The position numbers and the translations under genes were made by a program. DNA of 64,000 nt from Sphagnum magellanicum (lineage: Eukaryota > Streptophyta > Sphagnopsida > Sphagnales > Sphagnaceae), in NCBI GenBank assembly GCA_021904315.1, contig CM038921.1:16094590-16158589 (forward strand), in the 5' to 3' direction. Position 1 is the stretch's first letter. The number at the start of each line of letters is the position of its first letter. Positions 23,311 to 38,830 of this stretch are shown in pieces. The notes beneath the pieces are model-generated. The model worked only from the letters and a program-made list of their open reading frames with translations, did not search any database and had not been told where the DNA came from.

Positions 23311-24781
23311 AGGTCCATACACATCTCCAACTTCTCTGCATCTTTAGCATGGCATTGATTTTCCTTAAGTTCTAGGAAATTTCTTGCTGGTTAAATCTTA
23401 GACTCCTGACAAACTTTGTCCATCCAAAGAACTTCATACATAGGCCGCAACTGAACATGGCTAGCACCCCTTGGTTATAGGGAGTTTTCAACCATAATGC
23501 AATCATATTACCCTTAATGTGTAGCCTTAAGGCCTGTAAGGCCTCTGTTTGGGGGTAATACACTCATAAGGTGCCTTGACAACATGTGTTTACAGTTTGT
23601 TTTTTTTTTATCAATTTCAACAAATGTTTACACATGGAAAGCTGCGCATGTTGGGTGTTATGGTTGTAAGTTGTAAGCTCTCCACACCCTTACTGACCCT
23701 CTGCACAGGAAGCTTACAAGAATGACACTCTATTCTGTAGTTAACTACCTCACCAGAAATTCACTTTATTGTTTTGGGGACATTCCCATCCAGAATCTGT
23801 GTAACATCCCTTTGGAAGGAGGATGTTTTGTTTTGGTGGCAAAGAAACCTTGTAACGTTGATCTGAATCAATCTCAGCCACATAACTCACAAAAGGTAAG
23901 GTCCTCATTTGTTAGGTCGAGGAATGCTCTACTGTCAAGCCATTACATCCTAGACTTCAAGCTTCATGCTCAGCTTCCAGAGCATAATGCCCTGGTAGCA
24001 GGGCCTTCCCCTATTCGTAATATTTGAGTGGATGCCTCCAAATTAAAATTTTGAACTTTTGAATGGCACTATTTTTGCACAAGACTAACTCAGAGTAAGT
24101 ACTGTATTACCTTTACCATTCTTGCATTTTCTTTGATGATTGTTTTTTTGTTTTTTCACTTGGGCAAAAAAAAATTAAAAATTTCCTGATTTTCCTATAG
24201 TCGATATGGGAAAAAGAAATGCCATGTAATTTTGCACTACTTAGGCACACTGCACCACAAAGCTTTAAGGCAGGTAATCAATATTCATGTCAAAGAAATT
24301 TCTAGAACTTTTGGCTGATTTTGAGAAAATCAGAATTTATTGAAAATCATTAAATTATTGCTGGAATGGTAAAGGTACTACAATATTTGCAAGGTTTCAA
24401 GAACTCAAGAGTATCGTAAGGTCTCGAGAATTTATGAGACTCTAACTTTTTTTCTTTTTATTATCATCTCAGGTCATTGTTCCCATGAAAACTTGGGAAA
24501 GCACTAAACCTTAAACCCCAAGTTCTAAAACCCACAATTTTTAAGTGAATCTTGGAAAAGCCCACAAAAAATCATCTTCAACAGTGGGAGCTGAAAACCC
24601 GAGCCCACAAAATATGCAATGTAAGAACATGATAGGAATATCTATGACATCATTGCAGAGGAAACACCCACCACAATTCTTTAAAGGTGGCTGTTTCATG
24701 TCTGTTCCAACAAAACCCAAAACTCACAGACAAGAAGATTGTGGTCATAATCTCCAAGATTTTGAACATAGTCAATCTCCT

Positions 24782-24783
<2 letters not shown>
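23311..24783. other. Intergenic sequence without a recognised gene
   Basis: An open stretch at 23722-24027 (101 codons) ends near a plausible splice donor (AAAAGGTAAGG at about 23890), but it has no recognisable domain. The rest is non-coding in appearance. Confidence 0.5.

Positions 24784-24825
<42 letters not shown>
24784..24825 (+). repeat. (TC)21 microsatellite
   Basis: An uninterrupted dinucleotide tract of about 42 bases. Ser-Leu and Glu-Arg repeat frames across it are artefacts. Confidence 0.95.
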
Positions 24826-24827
<2 letters not shown>

Positions 24828-24885
24828 GACAAATTCAGTTGCAAACATACCCAAATCAGTACAGAATGTTGTAGTACCATAAGTG

Positions 24886-25198
24886 TTTTTCTCAAGCTTT
24901 GAGAACAAATGGGTTTCAAGTTTTCTTCACATTGATATTTGCAGGATAAGGGCACTCCAGAAGGTCTGGCTACTGAGGTTTAATATTGGAAGTAGGAAAG
25001 AACACAAAAAGAGGGTTTTGGGATAGATCTTACGAGACATACTCCAAATCGACAGTTGCTGGAGCACACTTGTGCACAGCATTAGGCTCTACTTTTGCTT
25101 GAACACCATCTTGTGTGCAATTGTGAATGTGACCCAAACAGATAGGTAAGAAACAATTAAGCAATTACAGCAAAAAAGATAGCTGTAATTCTCATGCA
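24886..25198 (+). repeat. Direct repeat downstream of DUR3, copy A
   Basis: This copy matches 26151-26465 in the same orientation. Shared blocks are TTTTCTCAAGCTTT, TTTGCAGGATAAG, ACAAAAAGAGGGTTTT, TTAGGCTCTACTT, GTGCAATTGTGAATGTGACC and GATAGCTGTAATTCTCATGCA. No coding was recognised. Confidence 0.8.
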
Positions 25199-26150
25199 CT
25201 ATTCGTCATCACGAGTTCAAGATTAGGAGCGACGTGGTTTGGGTGAATTGCAGTAGCTCTGATCCCTGTTTGTTTCTCCCTCTCTTGGCATTCTTCTCCT
25301 AACATGCATAGGTCTCTACATGTGGCTTTGAGATGTGTAATGGGAGACTGGTTGCAGTGACCATATGTGCATGCACCCTGCCAGCATTAAATTTACAGCC
25401 AAGGTGAGACCTTTTGTTGTTGGATTTGGATTCTAAATGCTCTTTGGCACTATTGTAACCTCCATTGGGGACAGATAGCCCACTCTCATATGCTACTGAA
25501 TCACGATGCCATAGTGATCCAAGTTAGATGCATGATATTGGGTACATTTCTCTCAAGAGTAAATGTGCCTAAGAGGCTATCCATAAGCCCTGGGCCTACG
25601 GAGTGTCAAAATTTGAGCTACTTTCTGAAATTTGGTCCCTTCTCTCAATTTGGTAGATTTTTGGACAGGGTCAGCCAATAATCCTGGAAGCCTTCATCAG
25701 AAACCTATTCCTAGCTAGTTTCTGAACAGTAATTTGGATATAGTTTGTTTTGGTGTAAGAATCAACCCTTCTGATAAATCAATTAGGCTGGTATTCCAAA
25801 ATCCAAATAAATGTAAGCACTAGATGCAGCATCACAAAATAGTGGGTTTCAAGGTTGCCAACACATCCTTGTGGAGCTGCCATTGATTCACCTGCTGACA
25901 GCCCAGGTGGAGGCTGCTAAGCTGTAGTTGACATGTCTTCCTTCTGCTCTCAATGATAACTCCTGTATGTGTCTCAGACATGATCATATGCATCAAACTC
26001 CAAAACCAAACAACATAACTCAGCTGCATTACTCACCATGACTGCATCATCTGTGCAGACAGCAGGACACAAGCTGTGCAGCCATTTCATATAACAGGTT
26101 GGAGCCAAATTTCAGACAGTTCCTTCTCATCTTCAAGGACAAATTCCGAA
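25199..26150. other. Spacer between the two direct repeats
   Basis: No gene was recognised. The region is downstream of the DUR3 stop and far enough away that it is probably beyond the 3' UTR. Confidence 0.5.
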
Positions 26151-26465
26151 GCTTTTCTCAAGCTTTCAGAATGAACAGGTTTCCAGGTTTTTTTCAGATT
26201 GATGTTTGCAGGATAAGCACTGCAGAAGGTCAGGGTACCAAGGTTTGATATTGAAAGTACGAAAGAAGACAAAAAGAGGGTTTTCTGGATCATACAAGTC
26301 ATACTCCTAATCAACAGTTGCTGCAGCAAACTTATGCAGAGTCTTAGGCTCTACTTGTGCACAAACACCATCTCATGTGCAATTGTGAATGTGACCCAAA
26401 CATCTAGATAGGTAAGAAACAATCAAGCAATTGCGGCAAGAAAGATAGCTGTAATTCTCATGCAA
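26151..26465 (+). repeat. Direct repeat downstream of DUR3, copy B
   Basis: This is the partner of 24886-25198, with perhaps 15-20% divergence by eye. It starts about 260 bp past the DUR3 stop codon (reading on the minus strand), so part of it may lie in the DUR3 3' UTR or immediate flank. A minus-strand frame across it (26087-26329) has no recognisable product. Confidence 0.8.
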
Positions 26466-26725
26466 CAAGAGTTGCAGTATTACACATCTCATGATTAGCA
26501 CAGCAAGAGCTGCACCGACGTGATTATACTCCAGACATGGTGCAATAATCCTAATCATAGTGCCCAGCATGCTAAGAGCACAAATGTTCTGAAACTTTCT
26601 GAAATCTAAATGTCCCTCATGTCAGGAGCTTCACCTTTCAGCTACAGCTTGTATGCAGATGGCAAACTACCGCTGCAATGTGCTACTAAGTTTTAACTAT
26701 GATACCAAAATTGTATTAATCACAT

Positions 26726-29931
<3,206 letters not shown>

Positions 29932-29994
29932 TGCAGAGCTTTATTTAAGCCCTAAACTCTTCTCTCCTCCCTCTCTAGATTCCCCTTTGAGAAA

Positions 29995-30165
29995 GCTGCA
30001 GATCTCACAGTAGTGACAGAGGACTAAAAACCAAGACCCAAGCTGCAGATCTCACAGTAGTGGCAGAAGACTGAAAACAAGACCCAAGCTGCAGACAGAC
30101 AAAGTGACTCTGTCACTGACAAGACCAAGCTACAGATCCACAGTGACAGAGGACTGACAAGATCT
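29995..30165 (-). repeat. 46-47 bp tandem repeat in the DUR3 upstream/leader region
   Basis: Two near-identical units (29995-30041 and 30042-30087) begin GCTGCAGATCTCACAGTAGT on the plus strand. They are followed by two degenerate partial units (about 30088-30128 and 30129-30165). The array starts about 65 bp upstream of the DUR3 ATG, so it probably falls in its 5' UTR or proximal promoter. Confidence 0.85.
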
Positions 30166-30773
30166 GGAGCTTGTCACCAGCAATATGAGAGAAATGGTGC
30201 ACTCTCTGGGGGCTTTTATTCTCGTGACCCAGCTCACCCATCAACCTTCCGCATGCAGTCCAGCTAGCAAAGATCACGGGAAAAAGAAAAAGAAAAAGAA
30301 TTCCACCCAAAGATTTTCTCAGTCTTTGCACCGCTCATGGTATAGTAGCAGCAAAGCAAAGCAAAGATTCTTCTTCTTCTGCTAATGCTGCTGCGTGATT
30401 ACTGTAAAACGATTCTTCTTGGGCCTAATTCCATGAATCAAAACCCGACACCCCATTCACAATCTTTCCTCAGAAACTTTGCAAATCAAATGCCCACATA
30501 CGTAACAAACACGAGACTAGGTAATTAATTAAGCATGATGAATGAGTTGCAAAAGAAAGGATTAATTCCCTACTTTTTGCTTCTTTTGTCGGATGCATGC
30601 AGCTAAAAATAGGCCATATAAAAGGAAATTCAGAGGCTCCTGAGTATTGGGCGAGCAAGAATCTGGGGGAGAGGGGGAAGGGGACAAAAACAAAAGCAAA
30701 ACAAAATTCCAAAAACTGGACCCCACAATCAACTTCTTTTTCTTAAAAACAATTTGGAGTTTGCTTCAAGAAG

Positions 30774-30781
30774 CTTTTATA
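30774..30781 (-). promoter_or_regulatory. Candidate TATA box for DUR3
   Basis: On the minus strand this reads TATAAAAG within CTATCTATAAAAGCTTC, a strong plant TATA match. It is about 840 bp upstream of the ATG, so use of it would imply a long leader or a 5' UTR intron. Closer alternatives were not clear. Confidence 0.3.
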
Positions 30782-31256
30782 GATAGCCATAATTATTAGG
30801 CATTTTGTCTCAATTAACTCGCAGCAGCAGCGGCGGCGCATAGCTTCTTGCTGGTTCGTGATCTCCAAGAGTGCAGGAGATTTTGCGCGTGGCGATTCTG
30901 CATCCCCGTCTGCTGCGGGCGCTCGCTCCTTGGTCCCTCCTCCCTCTCCCCTGTTTTCCTAGTTTATCGATGAATCCCATTTATCCCATATTCATAGCCG
31001 AGAGTTGGGGACTGCTATATATAATATAAACTACTGACCAATCTTTTGCTAAATTTTTTTTTACTAAGTAACAATTCATTGGACCGGTTTGTCAATTTCT
31101 AGTGAAGTGGTCAAAATCTATGAATTGAACTTGTGCAAATATTTCATTAAAAATTGAAAGGAGATGAAAATTTACAATATATTGCACAAATTTAATTCAT
31201 AGGTTTTTTACTGATTTTTGCGAACTATTGCACAAGTTCAATTCATAAATTTTTTT
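30782..31256. other. Intergenic, DUR3 upstream flank
   Basis: The stretch contains a short GC-rich patch near 30825-30950 and then AT-rich sequence. No gene was recognised. Confidence 0.5.
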
Positions 31257-31735
31257 ACTGATTTTACAAATTATTGCACAAGTTCAATCCAGTATTTTTT
31301 CTTTCAAGTGTAAAATTTTGCATTGTTGCAAAAATTTAAGAAATTCATGTTGCATATTCAATGTTTTTTTTTGGGAGATTTCACCATTTTTTTTTTTGGG
31401 GGGGGGGGGGGGCACATTTGGACTCAGATTTTATTTGGCAGCATCTTTCTTAACGATTTTTCTAAGATCCTGCCCTGATCTTCTTCACCTTCTACTGATT
31501 TTACTTACTATTGCATGAGTTCAATTTAGTGTTTTTTTTAGTGCAAGTTTTTCACTGTTGCAAAAATTTGTAAAATTTCTTGTTGCATATTCAATATTTC
31601 CAAGGGGAAAAAATTCACCAGAATTTTATTTTTTTTGTTTTTTTGTTTTTTAATTTTTAGTTTTTGTTTCCCACCACATTTGAACTCAGATTTTATCTGC
31701 TAGCATTTTTTTAACAATTTTTCTAAGAACATGCC
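31257..31735 (+). repeat. Tandem duplication, unit about 220-240 bp
   Basis: Copy 1 (31257-31474) and copy 2 (31494-31735) share ACTGATTTTAC, TATTGCA, GTTGCAAAAATTT, TGTTGCATATTCAAT, CACATTTG(G/A)ACTCAGATTT and TTTTTCTAAGA in the same order. Partial earlier units (TTGCACAAGTTCAATTCAT) are visible back to about 31190. Copy 1 contains a T11-G15 homopolymer junction at 31387-31412. No coding was recognised. Confidence 0.75.
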
Positions 31736-34560
31736 TCGAGTCTTAAACATCCTAACCTAGAACCTATTGCCATTTATTGGTTTGGGATGCTCATTATTGA
31801 CACAACATCAAAAATTTGGGGAAATAAAAACACTCATTGAAACTTGTTGGAGCCCATGTCACAAATTATGGAAGAAAAGGGATCAAAATGGCCGGGGATG
31901 GTTTAAATGTGAACCCCAAGCATGGAGCCTAAATTGAATGGAATATATATAAATGGAAGAAAGATTTCAATTGCATCAATGTTTTTACACATGGATGAAT
32001 ATTGTAGAATGGTGTGGATGAAGTTTTGAGGCTGAAAAACACATGGAGGAAAATTTGCCATATATATATATATTTTTTATTTATTTATTTATTTATTTTA
32101 AAATTCTATTTTTAAAATGTGTTTGTGCATCCATCCATAACCTTCCCTTTCTCGAAATCTGTACACAACCACCTCAACAAAATTCCCTACCCACATACAT
32201 GGACATGAGAAGGCAAATTAACACTATCTGCATCTTTTGATGTCCTTGGTCCACATTACAATTTCAAGATGTGGGACAAATTGAAGGGCAAATGTTTTTT
32301 TTCTTAAGCAACAAAAGGGATGTCTTTGAAATTTTGTTTTTAGTGTAATTTTTTTAATCTAGTTGTTGGGAGAATGCATCAATTTTTTGTAATAAAAGCT
32401 AGTGGGAAACTTTAATTTGTTTTTAAAACTATGTTCACAAGGTCCTTATTCAAAGTTTTTAATATGTATAGATTTGTGTATTTTACACACACAATGGAAA
32501 CCAGGGTGAAAGCATGTTGTAAGGGGTCAAGATTGTTGTCACATTATATTGTTTTGCAGGGATCCCATCTTTAAATTTCAAGCATGTCATTATTATGAAA
32601 GATTTTCACAATGTTTGTAGGTCAAAACTCAAAGAAGTCAAATGCCAAAAAAAATTACATTTTTAAGTTTCATATGATATGATGTTAGAGTATATTTATG
32701 TCAAAAATATATATGTCACAACATATTAAAAAATGCAAATATAATCAAGAAAGGATTGAAATTATTTTTATTCTTTATGAAATTTTGTATTATCTACTAA
32801 ACATTATGATTCCATATGATTGGAATAAGTTTTGTGAATTATGTGAAGAGTTTGATAATTATCGTATCACAAATTGATGTTTTTCAAAATGATAACAAAA
32901 AATGTGGTAAGTTAACACTTTGACAAATAATTACTTTCAAATGGAAGATGACAAGATATGCGAGGTGGGGCATTTTTTAAATTTTCATTTCAAACATTTT
33001 CTAATTGACTAATTCAAACCCAAACCTAGTGTAGTCCAAAAAAGAAATGGGCTCTATTGTATTACATATACCATAAATATGCATATTATTCTTTGAATTT
33101 AATCTTTTAAATTTAAACTATTTTTCAAATAATATTAAATAACATTAAAATTTTGAAAATCAGAATATCAAGCCCAAACACTAAAAGCGAAACCCAAAAT
33201 TAAATGTAACACATTTTGCAAGTGTATAATTTATGCACATGTTAGGAAATTCTTTAATTTGGCCCCCCAATAATGTGCTTTCACCCACCAACTCATTAGT
33301 GCCAAGGATGAATGACCAAAAAATAAAACAAATATTGCATTTTTTGGTTATCAATGAAATGGTTGGAGATTCCATGCAATGTATTCCCTCCATCACCAAC
33401 AAAAATGTTTATATCATCATCTAATTTGGTGTAGGTGGCAATATGGAAAGCCAAAATGTTTCACATTTGTGATTCAAAGTTCATCCAACTATGGGAGTAA
33501 AGTTCAATGATTAACATGTGGAAAACAATACATTTTTAAAATTTGGGAACATGCAATCAAAAAATGCCTCAAAATACATCCTCAATGTTGCTTCATGAAT
33601 TATGAAACTATCAAGACATCCAAATTGATGTGGGAAGAAGTCTTTACATGGCTACATGTTCAACAAGAATGCCTAGGTGATAGCAACATATTATTGATTA
33701 CATTATTCAATTACAATTTTCACTCCAACATTGTTGAAATCTTGATTGATTTTCCAAAAGCAAATGTTAATTGATGTTGTGTTTCAAGTTTATGTAAATG
33801 CAATGTGAGATTTATATGTGAAGAATAATTTTCAATTCAATAAACAAAACCAAAAAGGCAATGGATATGAAATCCAAATTAAAAGAAGTTGTGTGACAAC
33901 AATTGAAAGACTTGAACTATTTGTTGGGCAAAGAAAACAAAAATCTTTTTGACCTCTTGATGGAAAGTTAGAGATAAAGTTCACCATCCCATGTGACACT
34001 AAAGAATCACATGTTTCATTTCCGTAATCATTTAAACCAATACTAGAGGCAAAATCCAAGGTTGCATGGTCCATGGATTTGAAAACGCCAACACCATGTA
34101 AAGGAAAAGTAGCAAGGGAGAGGAGGGTGAAGGTAGAACAACATAAGTAGCAACAAAGGCCTCTACATAAATTGGAAGCAAAAGGCTACTAAAGGCATTT
34201 CAAAGAAAACAATGTTGAGTTTGAAAAGGTCGGGATTTCTATAAATGTGGTGTCACATTGTTACACATAAAAACCATGTAAATTAGAATACATAATGTTA
34301 AATATTGATTGCATGTCAAGGTTCAAAATCTAGAATACATTTATTTACAAAAATGTTCTTGAAAACCTTACTCTATTATCGAGCCAATGTCATCATTATC
34401 CACAAACATGTGATTTTGATCATTAAGTTGTTCATTGGGGGTTTCATTAGGAGGACGTTCATTGGCTAATGGCTTGATGATGTTGTCAAAAATCTCTTTG
34501 TCTCCTTCCAATGCAAGAACTTGTTTGTTCTCATTACGACATGTTCGAATAGATGTTCGT
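31736..34560. other. AT-rich intergenic sequence
   Basis: No recognisable gene or RNA. A (TA)n/(TTTA)n tract lies at about 32060-32100. Short open frames near 33180-33420 and 33830-34070 have no recognisable domain. The texture is that of an old decayed repeat. Confidence 0.5.
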
Positions 34561-35301
34561 ATTATGAAAAGAAAACATTGTAAACCATGCTAAAAAATAT
34601 TGCACTAGAAGAAAATGAGAAGAATTTCAATTGAACACATGGAAGCATGTACCAATGGTGAAATCCACCACAATATTTCCAAAAACTCAACAAGTTCAAA
34701 TGAGTGCACAAAATAGAACTAAGTCCTTTTCTCTTGTTCCATACTATGGAGCACCATCCTACAATCAAAGGATGTGGAATATCAAATACTTATGTGGAGG
34801 GCCTTTTGTGAAGGTCATGAAAACAAATAGAACTCATATCCCACAATTCAAAAGGTTCATGGTTGATAATGCTCAAGTGAATTGGAATATTGTGTGAATT
34901 GTGTTTACCCATTTGGAGATCTATCCCAATCATTGCCCAATAAAGAACGAACTTACCTTTTCCATTTGGTTCAATCTATGGAAATCTACACCAATAGACT
35001 TATTTGGGTGCCTCATTTGAGGGTAAAACACATGGAAATTTGCAACAACTATAAGGATTCCAAAACATCTGATGAGGCAACTGTAAAATTTGAGGTCTTG
35101 AGGTTTTCATGGCATTCATTTAGTATAATAATAGGGATTGACCTTGAAAAGATTAACCATTGGTTGGCCTTTTGGAATTCATTGGTGGGGGAATTTTGTT
35201 CAATAAGTACTTGGGTTTGTAATCCATTTGTTTCCTAATCTGTTCATACTTGGTTGTTGAAATCACTAGGTTGCTGAGCTCAAAAACTTGGTAAATATCA
35301 C

Positions 35302-35338
35302 ATATTCAATGTCATGACAATTGCATGGCATTGAATAT
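35302..35338. repeat. 10-bp-arm hairpin
   Basis: ATATTCAATG at 35302-35311 is inverted exactly at 35329-35338, and the loop also contains a partial CATG...CATG pairing. It directly abuts the 24-bp inverted repeat that starts at 35339. Confidence 0.8.
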
Positions 35339-35603
35339 GATCACAATTGGGTTTGATTTGGTTTAAATTTTCACTTGTTCATGTATAGGGCTTGACAATT
35401 GATGAAAATGCCAACATGTTTACTTGCAATTTGTCTGCAACAATTCACAATACTTGGTTGTAACAATTTGACAAAGAAGACAAGGACCTTTTTTATGCCA
35501 CAATTAATGACTTGATTACAACTTTGGAGTAATAGATTCATTATAGATTGCATTTAATAGGAGAATTAAAAGGAATAAGACCAAATCAAACCCAATTGTG
35601 ATC
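35339..35603. repeat. Perfect 24-bp inverted repeat pair enclosing 217 bp
   Basis: The arm at 35339-35362 (starting GATCACAATTGGGTTTGA) is matched exactly by its reverse complement at 35580-35603. The enclosed 217 bp is AT-rich with no recognisable coding. It could be a small MITE inserted into, or a rearrangement within, the decayed transposase-like region. No target duplication was identified. Confidence 0.85.
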
Positions 35604-36720
35604 AAAAGTTGCACATAGATTTGGTGATCCAAAGAATATCACATAAGCAATTGCAACTATTGTGTTTAGTAGTCCAATGCATAATAAGACCTTTGACTTA
35701 GAAGGCGAAGAGCAGTTTGGGTTTTGCAAGAGAAAACTTGACACCATGACAGGTTCCCCCTAGGCTTCACATCAAATTGACAAAGTGAATTTCTCAATGT
35801 CACAATAGTCAAAATTTGTTAGGTTGCAAGAAACTTTTGCACATGGATCTTTGGAATCCCATTTCCAATGTGGATTTCAATCAAGGTTAAGTAGCCATGG
35901 TTAGTAGGCCTTGGATATTTTTGAAACCATATGCAACCAAGAGGTTTTCCACATTGTAAGGACAAATGCAAAATCAAATGTACATTGTTCAACCATCCAA
36001 TCTAAAGGACATAATTGTGAGGCCAAAATAACAAAATGTTCATCTTGCACCCTAGCCCCTATATTCTATGGGTGGTTCAAACTTGTAACAAAGGAAGAAT
36101 AAATTTATAAGCCAATGTGGTTTTGTCATGATGACAAGGATCAATGTGTATTGGGAGATGCTCAAAACTTTGTGAAGGGGAAACTTCAAGTTCCAAATTT
36201 GTGCCTAGTTTTCACTAGTACAAGACTCACGCACGTGGAAGTTGAATCTTTTGAAGAAGCTAGCTTTCATTTTCCTAGGAGTGCATATGGCACAAAACCT
36301 AGGACTAGAAATCCAAATTTAGATGACATACCAACTTCAAAACATGAGAACAAATATGCATTGTGCTCCACCTAAAAATGACCATGATAGTAGGTAGTTG
36401 TTTTGGAAAAACTTTCGCTTGTTATTTTGCAAGTGAGAGATGTTCCTACTCTTGGATATGGGCATGTTTATTTTATTAAGTCTAATGGTGGTGTCATGTC
36501 TATGACATATGAAGTGACAATTGGGGTGATCCCTAATTGCACTTGTTTTAACTTTGTGTCTATGTTGACAAGTTTGAAGAAGAAAGGAAAATTTATCCCT
36601 TTCAAACATTTGTATTTCATTTATAGAACTAGGATGTTTTGCAATCACAAGACAAATAATTTCATTAACCCACCTACATTGAGTATCAATGAAGTCAAAA
36701 AGTTGTTAGGGTGAGAGATA

Positions 36721-38489
36721 AGCCTTGGGTAGAATTGGTGTGGTGCTAGGGATAAATGTAGTTTTATCATCTTTCATGTACCACATCAACATGTCATAAA
36801 TACTACTTGGGCATTTGATGTCAATGGCATTTGGAAGCAAAATGTTCATGTTCACAATTCCACATTGACTTGATAATCATGGATTGAATTTCGTTTTCAT
36901 AAACATTAAAAATATTTTAATGCTTTTCAAGAATGTAAATTGCCAAATCACATGTTTGTGTTTGTTTGGAATTCATGTTCTACCCATGCATTAAAAAGTT
37001 TCATCCATACATCCATACATAAAAAGTATCAAATCTTTCATCCATAATCATTCATCCAACATTCATCCATTGGAGTTGAAGAATTATTTAAACTTGTGGT
37101 ATAAGGGTAATGTTCCTTTCAAGCTCCAAATTCTAGTTCTATGCTTTGTGCTTAGGCTCCATGCTCATGCCACAACTTGGGACAAAATGGCCAAGCTCAT
37201 TTCACAAATCACTGAAAGCTAACTTGGGTTCATGCATAGCTCATCATGTGTGGTTTTCTTATACGATCATTTTCATGTGCACACCTTGTGTGCTTGCTAT
37301 CATCTTGAAAAATATTGTATATGCCCTTGTGTGTTCATTGACATGATGTTAATAGTAGAAAAACTTCATTTTGTGACTTGTTTTGTGCAATTAAAAATGT
37401 CATTTGCAAATATCGTGGTCTCCAAAATAGTTACAAACAAGATTTTGAATCGCATAAAACAAGTTGCAAAAACATATTTTTCTACTATTGTGTGATGCAA
37501 CATCTATCCTTGTATGTTTGTTGATGCCATGAGTGCATGAAAAAAGTTGGATTCTAATTTTATGAATGGGTTGACTGTACACACATTGAAGAATACCAAA
37601 TCTTTAGTAGATGGAGGAAGCCTAGCTTGACCCATATTTGAACAATAAAGTGTTAACTTTTTTTAAAAAACAAGTGGATAATCAATTGGCTTTAGTTATT
37701 AGCTAAGTTCCTGCTCTTCCATCTGAATGAACATGAAAGGATGTCAACTCCATGAGCATTGTTAAATGGTTCATTAGAGAGATTGGTAGATTATGTGTGA
37801 TGGTGATGTTAATGGTCAAATGATTTTTCAAACACAAGGTAAAAGGTGGGAGAGATCTTCAATTACCTGCAATGCCATTTGGAAAGCAAATGTTCTTGCA
37901 ACCCAAAAACATGATAAATAGGTATATGGGTCAAACAAAATATGTGCAAAAGTTTCTAAAAAGGGAAGGAAATATCACAATAGGAAGGAAAAAAAAGGCA
38001 ATAGGCAAGTTGAGATTCCAAAACCACTTGCATATCTCTCAACTTAAGGAACAATTTTGTTTGGAAATTATTTATATATATTTAAGAATCCATGACGAAT
38101 GATGATGGAATATGAAAAGGTCTTGTCATGACACTCCTTACCCAAAAACCAAACATTAGGGGGAGACAAAATAAATAAAAATGTTTGATGCGAACCATGA
38201 AACATTGTTATGAAGTGACATTTACAAGCTTGCCCCTTTGTTACCTAAGAAGGAAAATATTTAAACATTCTCAAAAAAACCACATGAGGAAGAACTAGAA
38301 TTTGAGTATTATTGTCAATATATGAGAATCTAAAATAAGAAACCAATTGTTGAAAAATGAATTACCTTAACCATGAGATCAAGCAAACAAAGAAAATATC
38401 ACTTAAAGGGTGGGATGTAGATAGATTGGTAGTGTGATTCATATTAATTAGATCATAAATGTGCTTTCAACTTCTTATTTTTTTAAAAT
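36721..38489. other. AT-rich intergenic sequence
   Basis: Short open frames at 37146-37495 and 37872-38102 have no recognisable product. No RNA gene was seen. Confidence 0.5.
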
Positions 38490-38830
38490 GGAGCCATATT
38501 GATTGGCCCATTAGCAATTTTTTGGAACATTGGGCATGCCCCCAATAGAAGCACATCTTTGAACCCTCAACTGCAAAATAAAAACAGACGTGCTCACCTA
38601 GATTTCACCTTTTCAGTTTCTACCTATGGGAGTTGAACTTTGGGAACAAGCCACATGGGATAAAACCCAGGTGCTATTGGGAACATATTGGGAACTTGGG
38701 AACATGATGGGAACAAGGGAAAAACAAAAAATCCCTCACCTCATGCCCCCTTAAAAAAGGAAAAAAGCCTAGACCATTCATGAGTGCATACTGAGTCTTC
38801 CCATTCACTGCATGAAATTTCTCTTTCCAA
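38490..38830 (-). repeat. TTCCCAA-rich dispersed repeat, copy 2
   Basis: The reverse complement of 38590-38830 aligns with 5395-5660. The adjoining 38490-38540 carries the ATTGATTGGCCCATT segment found in the arms of the foldback element at 4334-5255. It is a rearranged or partial member of that family. Confidence 0.5.

Larger units (their letters stand above)
34560..36720 (+). mobile_element. Decayed transposase-like coding with SWIM-type zinc finger (MULE-like?)
   Basis: Broken plus-strand frames follow each other. 34631-34897 and 34882-35238 contain GAPSYNQRMWNIKYLCGG and a segment resembling RTHIPQFKRFMVDNAQVNW. 35911-36102 and 36115-36375 are Cys/His-containing. 36403-36714 ends with a SWIM-like finger, CTCFNF...FKH (consensus CxC...CxH, with the second Cys replaced by Phe), followed by YRTRMFCNHKT. 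SWIM fingers commonly end Mutator-like transposases, and the upstream text resembles a plant repeat family with such fingers. There are several stops and frame changes. No TIRs were identified. A host SWIM-domain pseudogene is an alternative. Confidence 0.45.

Noticed and set aside
23722-24027. 101-codon plus-strand frame with a possible splice donor
   Set aside because: No domain, no partner exon and no codon-bias signal, so it was left as intergenic sequence.
24545-24908. Frames ending in Ser-Leu or Arg-Glu repeats
   Set aside because: They are translations of the (TC)21 microsatellite.
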